Origin: Candidatus Defluviicoccus seviourii
GTDB lineage: Bacteria; Pseudomonadota; Alphaproteobacteria; Rhodospirillales; Defluviicoccaceae
NCBI GenBank assembly: GCA_900609035.2
Contig: UXAT02000004.1
Coordinates: 1-64,000 of the forward strand
Length of the DNA stretch: 64,000 nucleotides
Direction: 5' to 3'
Shown: positions 58,687 through 64,000 of the stretch, piece by piece
How positions within the stretch are numbered: position 1 is the first letter of the stretch
Layout of the letters: the number at the start of each line of letters is the position of its first letter
Program-made: the position numbers and the translations under genes
Notes under the pieces: model-generated
What the model was told of the DNA's origin: nothing
Database searches by the model: none
What the model saw: only the letters and a program-made list of their open reading frames with translations

Positions 58687-59613
58687 TCAAATGTTCAAGA
58701 CACGCACAGGGCGGATCTCGCCGCCCTTGATTTGGACAAGTGCGACCAGTTTGCCTTCAGCTATGGCGCACAACATTGAATCCCGGCCAATTCCCTTGAA
58801 GGAAGAGCGCCGGGCAACCGGCAGGGCGGCAACCGGCCGGCCTTGCCGCAATTGCCGAGCCTCCACTTCCGTCAGCGGCAGCGCCGGGATGTCGGCCAGC
58901 GCCGCTTGCACGGGAAGCACGAGGTCAGCCAGTCTGCCCTCCGCCGCCGCCGCCTCGATCCCGTCAAGCGGAATCGACCGCTGTTCGGTAAAGGGGCCGA
59001 CGGTCAGCCGGCGTAGCCAGGCGATGTGCCCGACCGTGCCGAGGACCTGGGCGAGATCGCGGGCGAGCGCCCGCATGTAGACGCCCTTGCCAGCAACAAC
59101 GGCGAACACCGCATGATCGGGATCGGGGATCGAGATCAATTCGATGGCTTCGACCGTGACTGTTCGGGCGGCTAGCGTGATCGGCTCGTTGGCGCGCGCC
59201 AGGGCATACGCCCGCCGGCCGGCCACCTTGATCGCCGAGTAGGTCGGCGGCACCTGCTCGATGTCGCCCTGAAACTGTGGCAGCACGGCCGCGATCGCGT
59301 CCGCGCTGGGCCGGACCGCGCTCGTCGCGACGATCGCGCCTTCGCTGTCGTCGGTATCGCGCTGCTCACCCCAGCGCACGCAGAAGCGGTACGTCTTGCG
59401 GCCTTCCATGGCGTAGCTCATGGTCTTGGTCGCTTCGCCGAGCGCGATCGGCAACACCCCGGTGGCAAGCGGGTCGAGGGTGCCGGCGTGGCCCGCCTTG
59501 ACGCCGCGCGTAGCACGGCGAACGGTTCCAACGACGGCCGCAGACGTCATTGCAGCCGGCTTGTCGATGACCAGCCAGCCGTGCAGGACCGGGCGGCCAG
59601 CTTTAGCGATCAT
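58687..59613 (-). CDS. truB: tRNA pseudouridine-55 synthase
   Basis: A 308-residue TruB that makes pseudouridine 55 in tRNA. The catalytic Asp47 lies in [15 protein letters not shown], with the KTYRF and [16 protein letters not shown] elements downstream and a C-terminal PUA-like part. ATG 59613 begins at the family's usual [11 protein letters not shown] region. The gene overlaps rbfA by 11 bases. Confidence 0.96.
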   Translation of the reverse strand: MIAKAGRPVLHGWLVIDKPAAMTSAAVVGTVRRATRGVKAGHAGTLDPLATGVLPIALGEATKTMSYAMEGRKTYRFCVRWGEQRDTDDSEGAIVATSAVRPSADAIAAVLPQFQGDIEQVPPTYSAIKVAGRRAYALARANEPITLAARTVTVEAIELISIPDPDHAVFAVVAGKGVYMRALARDLAQVLGTVGHIAWLRRLTVGPFTEQRSIPLDGIEAAAAEGRLADLVLPVQAALADIPALPLTEVEARQLRQGRPVAALPVARRSSFKGIGRDSMLCAIAEGKLVALVQIKGGEIRPVRVLNI

Positions 59614-60025
59614 CGTTATGTCCGTCTGCCTTCTCCTGCTGCATTGCAAGATCGCGCGCCACTGCCGGTTCGCGCAACAAGTGTTCAATCCGATCGGCCG
59701 TTTCGAACGAACGGTCCGGCGCGAAGTCCAGCGCGGGGCTGAAGCGCAGGCGTACCTCCTCGCCCAGCCGCCGGCGCAGGAATGTGCGCGCATGGTTGAG
59801 CGCCGCAATCACCGCGCGCGAGTCGCCACCGCCCTGGGGCACGACAAAGACGCGCGCGTGCCGCAAGTCCGGCGACATCTGCACCTCAGTCACCGTCACG
59901 CTGCGCTCCATGAGGCCCGGATCGTGCACCTCGCCACGCTCAAGAATCCACGCCAGTGCATGCTGGATCTCGGCGCCGACACGGAGCTGGCGTTGGCTGA
60001 ACGGTTTGGAGGTCGTGCGGGTCAT
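59603..60025 (-). CDS. rbfA: Ribosome-binding factor A
   Basis: A 140-residue RbfA, needed for late 30S maturation. SQRQLRVGAEIQHALAWIL, VTVTEVQMSPDLRHARVFV and LRRRLGEEVRLRFSPAL are family signatures. It has AGGGAT before the ATG, sits 47 bases after infB, and overlaps truB. Confidence 0.96.
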   Translation of the reverse strand: MTRTTSKPFSQRQLRVGAEIQHALAWILERGEVHDPGLMERSVTVTEVQMSPDLRHARVFVVPQGGGDSRAVIAALNHARTFLRRRLGEEVRLRFSPALDFAPDRSFETADRIEHLLREPAVARDLAMQQEKADGHNDDR

Positions 60026-60072
60026 GCGATCCCTGGCCGCTGCTCACGATCATCGGAAGACAAAATGCACCG

Positions 60073-63030
60073 CTAAAGCTCGCGGGCCACTTCTTCCAGC
60101 TCGTAGCACTCGATCGTGTCGCCGACCTGGATATCGTGGTAGTTGAGCAGCGAGATGCCGCAATCGTAGCCATCCTTGACCTCGCGGACGTCCTCCTTGA
60201 ACCGCTTCAGCTGTCCGAGGTCGCCGGTGTGAATGACGACATCGTCACGCAGGAGGCGCACTTTCGCGCCACGGCGGACGACACCTTCGGTAATCATGCA
60301 GCCCGCCACCTTGCCGACCTTGGAGATGTTAAACACCTGGCGGATCTGCGCGTAACCGAGAATGTTCTCCTTCACCGTCGGCTTCAGCATGCCGGTCAGC
60401 ACGGTGCGAATGTCGTCAGTCAGGTCGTAGATGATCGAGTAGTAACGGATCTCGACGCCGTCCCGCTTGGCCATCTCGCGCGCCTGCGGATTCGCCCGCA
60501 CGTTGAAGCCGATGACAAGCGCTCCCGATGCGCGCGCAAGGCCGATATCGGTTTCGTTGATGCCGCCGACGCCCGAGTGGAGCACGTTGACCTTGATGTG
60601 CTCGCCGCCGATCTTTTGCAGAGCGCCTGCGATTGCCTCGACGGAGCCGTGCACGTCAGCCTTGACGACCACCGCCAGCTCGCGCGCCTCGCCCTCCTGG
60701 ATCCGGTTCAGCATCTGCTCGAGCGTGCCGCGGGTCGTCGTCGTGCGGGCATCGCGGCTGCGGCGCTGGCGGAATTCGCTGACTTCGCGCGCACGCGCCT
60801 CGCTGTCGACGACGATCACGTCGTCGCCCGCGGCGGGCGTGCTGTTGAGGCCCAGGATCTCGACCGGCATGCCGGGGCCGGCTCGCTCAACCGTAGCGCC
60901 GTTCGCATCGGCCAGCGTGCGCACGCGTCCCCACTCGCTGCCGGCAACAAAGACGTCGCCCGGACGGAGCGTACCCCGCTGCACAAGCACCGTCGCCACC
61001 GTTCCGCGGCCGCGCTCCATCCGCGCCTCGATCACCACACCTTCGGCAGAGCGGTCAGGATTTGCGTTGAGATCAAGCACTTCCGCCTGCAGCAGAATGG
61101 CTTCGGCGAGCTTGTCGAGGTTGGCGCCGGTCTTCGCCGAGACGTCAACGGACAAGGTATCACCGCCCATGTCTTCGACGAAAACACTGTGCTGCATCAG
61201 CTCGGTACGGACCCGGCGCGGGTCGGCGTCAGGACGGTCGCATTTGTTGACGGCAACAATGAGCGGGACACCGGCCGCCTTCGCGTGCGCGATAGCCTCG
61301 ACGGTCTGCGGCATGACGCCATCGTCGGCGGCGACCACGAGGACGACGATGTCGGTCACGCGCGCGCCGCGGGCCCGCATCTGCGTGAACGCCTCATGTC
61401 CGGGAGTGTCGATAAATGTAATCTTTTGTCCGCCTGCCAGGGTGACCTGATAGGCGCCGATGTGCTGGGTGATGCCGCCCGCCTCGTGCGCCGCGACATC
61501 GCTCTTGCGCAAGGCGTCGAGGAGCGAGGTCTTGCCGTGGTCGACGTGCCCCATCACGGTTACGACCGGCGGCCGCGACTGCAAATGGTCAGCCGAGTCG
61601 GGTTCGCCGCGCAGGCCAAGCTCGACATCGGCCTCGCTGACCCGTTTGATGTTGTGTCCAAATTCGGTCGCAACGAGTTCGGCGGTGTCGCCGTCGATGC
61701 TGTGGTTGATGGTCGCCATCATGCCCATCCGCATCAGCACCTTGATGACGTCGGTGCTGCGGGCGGCCATGCGGTTGGCGAGTTCCTGAACGGTGATCGT
61801 TTCCGGAATGATGACGTCGCGGATGATCTTCTGGCTGTCCGCCCCGAGAGCCTGGATCTGCTTCATCCGCTCCTTCTGCCGGGCACGCCGCACCGAGGCC
61901 AGCGACCGCACCCGCTCGGCTTCATCAAGCGCGTGGGTGACGCTGATCTTACCGCCACGCCGGCCTTCATCGGCCCGCAGCCCCGCGTCCTCGGTCCGCC
62001 GCACTTCGGGGCGGACGACGCGCTTGGCGCGACCAGCGCGAGCGGCGGTGTCCTCTTGTGTAGCCGGAGATCGCGGTTTCGCAACGCCGCGACCGGCGCC
62101 AGCGGGCGCTTCCGGCTTGCGGCCGGCGTCCGGCCGGCTGGGTCCACGATCACCAGCGGGCCGGCCCTGTCGCTCATCCGTCCGTGGTGGCCTGGCACCC
62201 GGAGCACCGCCGCTCCGCCCGACCGGCGCGGCAGGCCGCCCTGCCGGGACTCTGCTTTCGGCGCCGCTGCCCCCGGGCCCTCGCGGTGCAATAGCCTCGC
62301 TCGCTGCGACCGTCGCTGCCTGTGAGCGCGGTGCTGGAGCTTCCGCTGCCGGTTCGGCCGTCTGGGCCGCGGTTTCGCCCGCAGCGGCCAGCGGCACGGA
62401 CAATTCTGCACCCGCCTGCCCAGGCTCGACCGCCTCGGCGGCAGTGGCAGACGCTTCTTCGATGGCTTCAGCGCCTTCCCCGCCGCCCGGCTGGACCGGC
62501 AGCTCCGTTTCGGCGGCGGGCTCAACGGCTCGCGACTCGGCCGCATCAATGGCGGTCTCGGCCGTTGCGACCGGCGCGGCTTCCTGCGCCGCTACCTGTT
62601 CCGCTGATGCCAGCTCTGGCGCTGCAGCCTCTGCTTCCGGCTGCGCCATCTCGGCGGCAGGGATCTCTGCCGCAACCGGCTCCAGCTCGGCCGCCGGCGT
62701 TGCGACGCGGTCCTCTTCCGCCCGCCGCGCCCCTTCGAGTGCGCGGGCGCGGGCCGCCTTTTCCTGCGTGGTCAGGCCGGTCGAGGCAGCATCGCGGCCA
62801 TGCGCGTCACCGCGGCCACGGCCTCCCTCGCCGCGCTGATCACCGGCCCGCCCGCCGCGTCCGTCGGCAGCGAAGGTGCGCTTCTTGCGGACCTCGACCG
62901 TCACCATCTTCGAACGCCCATGGGCAAAGCTCTGCCGCACCTGACCCGTCTCGACGGTCTTCTTCAGCTCCAAACGCCGGGGCCGATTCAGGCGCCCTTC
63001 GTCCGCGTTCTTTTCGTCCGTTTCCGTCAT
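60073..63030 (-). CDS. infB: Translation initiation factor IF-2
   Basis: A 985-residue IF-2. The first 370 or so residues are Ala/Pro/Glu-rich low-complexity sequence after a conserved basic segment, common in alphaproteobacteria. The GTPase follows, with G1 GHVDHGKT (494-501), G3 DTPGHEAF and G4 NKCD, then domains 2-4 ending in [11 protein letters not shown]. The start is well supported: ATG 63030 shares the A of the ylxR stop (TGATG). It is an essential factor that positions initiator tRNA. Confidence 0.97.
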   Translation of the reverse strand: MTETDEKNADEGRLNRPRRLELKKTVETGQVRQSFAHGRSKMVTVEVRKKRTFAADGRGGRAGDQRGEGGRGRGDAHGRDAASTGLTTQEKAARARALEGARRAEEDRVATPAAELEPVAAEIPAAEMAQPEAEAAAPELASAEQVAAQEAAPVATAETAIDAAESRAVEPAAETELPVQPGGGEGAEAIEEASATAAEAVEPGQAGAELSVPLAAAGETAAQTAEPAAEAPAPRSQAATVAASEAIAPRGPGGSGAESRVPAGRPAAPVGRSGGAPGARPPRTDERQGRPAGDRGPSRPDAGRKPEAPAGAGRGVAKPRSPATQEDTAARAGRAKRVVRPEVRRTEDAGLRADEGRRGGKISVTHALDEAERVRSLASVRRARQKERMKQIQALGADSQKIIRDVIIPETITVQELANRMAARSTDVIKVLMRMGMMATINHSIDGDTAELVATEFGHNIKRVSEADVELGLRGEPDSADHLQSRPPVVTVMGHVDHGKTSLLDALRKSDVAAHEAGGITQHIGAYQVTLAGGQKITFIDTPGHEAFTQMRARGARVTDIVVLVVAADDGVMPQTVEAIAHAKAAGVPLIVAVNKCDRPDADPRRVRTELMQHSVFVEDMGGDTLSVDVSAKTGANLDKLAEAILLQAEVLDLNANPDRSAEGVVIEARMERGRGTVATVLVQRGTLRPGDVFVAGSEWGRVRTLADANGATVERAGPGMPVEILGLNSTPAAGDDVIVVDSEARAREVSEFRQRRSRDARTTTTRGTLEQMLNRIQEGEARELAVVVKADVHGSVEAIAGALQKIGGEHIKVNVLHSGVGGINETDIGLARASGALVIGFNVRANPQAREMAKRDGVEIRYYSIIYDLTDDIRTVLTGMLKPTVKENILGYAQIRQVFNISKVGKVAGCMITEGVVRRGAKVRLLRDDVVIHTGDLGQLKRFKEDVREVKDGYDCGISLLNYHDIQVGDTIECYELEEVAREL

Positions 63031-63698
63031 CAGTGTTTCGTCTCGGGGTCGTTCGTGCATATCGGTGAAAGGTCGGGCTGGACCGGCCTCAGGCGAAAAC
63101 CCGCCAGCCGCTCAGCCTCGTCGTGAATGCGCCCGGCCAGCCGGCCCGGAGCGACAGCGGCATGTACCGTTCGCGCGCGGGCGAAAACGGCGCCCAGTTC
63201 GGCGCCCGTCAGGACGGACACGACCGGCAGCCCGGCCGCGAGGCTGCGCATCCGGGCGAGCTCGGACGGTGCGCCATCAACAGCGGCCAAGACCAGACCC
63301 GCCTTACTGTCAGCGAGCCATGATCGCGTCTTCTCGCATCCGCTGACCGCCTGATGAGCCCGCCGCGCCAACGCGATGAGATCGAGACAACGGCGCGCCA
63401 GCTGGCGCTCGATACATTCCGTCAGATCGGCCGGCACGCGGACCTGAGCCCGCGCAGCCCGCGCGAATGCCCGCCGGCGGCAGGCGGTCTCGACCGCGCC
63501 ACGTTCGGCACTGAGCCACAGGCCGCGCCCCGGCAGCCGGCCGCCGACATCGGCAACGACGGTGCCGTCCGGACCGACGACGAAGCGGACAAGTTTCGCC
63601 ACCGGCTTGACGACGCCGGTACCGATACAACGTCGGTGCCCCTCCCTCTCGCCGCACCCGCTTTCGGCCAGCGCCACTTCAGCCACAATCGCTCCCAC
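63030..63698 (-). CDS. ylxR: YlxR (DUF448) / L7Ae-like RNA-binding fusion protein
   Basis: A 222-residue protein with an N-terminal YlxR/DUF448 domain (about 18-85; [31 protein letters not shown]) joined to an L7Ae-like domain (about 100-205; [42 protein letters not shown]). This fused form is usual in alphaproteobacteria between nusA and infB. GTG 63698 has AAGGA five bases upstream and starts 10 bases after the nusA stop. Confidence 0.88.
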   Translation of the reverse strand: MGAIVAEVALAESGCGEREGHRRCIGTGVVKPVAKLVRFVVGPDGTVVADVGGRLPGRGLWLSAERGAVETACRRRAFARAARAQVRVPADLTECIERQLARRCLDLIALARRAHQAVSGCEKTRSWLADSKAGLVLAAVDGAPSELARMRSLAAGLPVVSVLTGAELGAVFARARTVHAAVAPGRLAGRIHDEAERLAGFRLRPVQPDLSPICTNDPETKH

Positions 63699-63708
63699 AT
63701 TCGTCCTT

Positions 63709-64000
63709 TTACTGCGTCTCACCGCTGCCAGCCGAAGCTGCCGCATCTTCCTCCGCGAACCAGTGTTCGCGCGCGGCCATGATGATCTCGTTCGCGCGAT
63801 CGAGCGTGAGCGTGCCGCGCGGTGCGATCTCGAGCAGTTCGTCGGCGGCGAGATCGGCCAAATCATCCAGGGACTTGACGCCCTTTTCGCCAAGCGCCGC
63901 CAACACCGCTGGCCGCAAGCCTTCAATCGCTGCGATCTCGTCGGAAACGCCGAGATCGAGCCTTTGACGTTCGTGCTCGGCATCGCGGGCTTCAATGTAG
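63709..64000 (-). CDS. nusA: Transcription termination/antitermination protein NusA, C-terminal part
   Basis: Partial: about 96 C-terminal residues, continuing past the right edge. It has the C-terminal helical repeats of NusA (LRPAVLAALGEKGVKSLDDLADLAADELLEIA read in parts) and ends AASAGSGETQ. It is the first gene of this operon within the window, followed directly by ylxR. Confidence 0.85.
   Translation of the reverse strand, partial: YIEARDAEHERQRLDLGVSDEIAAIEGLRPAVLAALGEKGVKSLDDLADLAADELLEIAPRGTLTLDRANEIIMAAREHWFAEEDAAASAGSGETQ

Noticed and set aside
60136..62325. Large plus-strand open frame opposite infB
   Set aside because: Shadow of infB; no family motif.

Overview
The window is GC-rich, densely packed bacterial DNA. 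It reads as an alphaproteobacterial chromosome, probably from the Rhodospirillales side of the class (inference). The reasons are an Irr-type Fur regulator with the HHH motif, a canonical nusA-ylxR-infB-rbfA-truB-rpsO-pnp operon, and many small alphaproteobacterial families (DUF1289, DUF2934, PCuAC, DUF3501). No tRNA, rRNA, CRISPR array or intact insertion sequence was recognised.

Layout. 0-3.4 kb: a broken GMC oxidoreductase at the left edge, apaG, an orphan Flp-like pilin and two lipoprotein genes. 3.6-10.4 kb: a DSF (diffusible signal factor) quorum-sensing locus. It has an RpfC-type hybrid sensor kinase, a convergent RpfF synthase, and a divergent RpfG-like receiver whose output is PAS-PAS-GGDEF-EAL instead of HD-GYP. 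10.4-14.1 kb: small conserved proteins, rpsD, an SDR-fold protein and a GH16 glycosidase. 14.1-17.1 kb: cobalt ECF transporter cbiMNQO behind a cobalamin riboswitch. 17.2-20.3 kb: an acyl-CoA synthetase and a small copper-type periplasmic cluster (DUF2946-like, DsrE-like, PCuAC).

20.3-38.2 kb is the most unusual part: an eleven-gene, one-direction cluster with several ATGA/GTGA overlaps. It joins a SrfABC-type module (a SrfA-domain vWA protein, SrfA, actin-like ATPase SrfB, P-loop SrfC) and a Sel1 membrane protein to a module that mirrors the type VI secretion regulators PpkA-TagT-TagS-TagR-TagQ. Only the periplasmic vWA half of PpkA is present, and no secretion-machine genes are seen. Two lipoprotein genes end the cluster. 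Four perfect tandem copies of a 117-bp palindromic element, plus one diverged copy, sit next to stop codons inside it. I infer an envelope-spanning, nucleotide-driven signalling or remodelling complex.

38.2-49.7 kb: a peptidoglycan-binding protein, a Gld-like ABC system with a DUF4340 protein, a LysM-FecR protein coupled to a CHASE2-PAS-GGDEF-EAL protein with damaged catalytic motifs, and a pseudo-receiver. 49.7-56.1 kb: a 2-hydroxyacid dehydrogenase, an SH3 protein, an iron/oxidative-stress cluster (DUF3501, Fe-S protein, rubrerythrin, Irr) with a candidate Irr box and promoter, and a nitronate-monooxygenase-like protein with a cysteine cluster. 56.2-64 kb: the pnp-to-nusA translation/RNA operon on the minus strand, with nusA cut by the window edge.

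Cyclic-di-GMP signalling recurs, with one apparently active bifunctional enzyme and one apparently inactive one. Envelope-associated signalling (FecR, SH3, vWA, Sel1, lipoproteins) is a theme of the central 30 kb.
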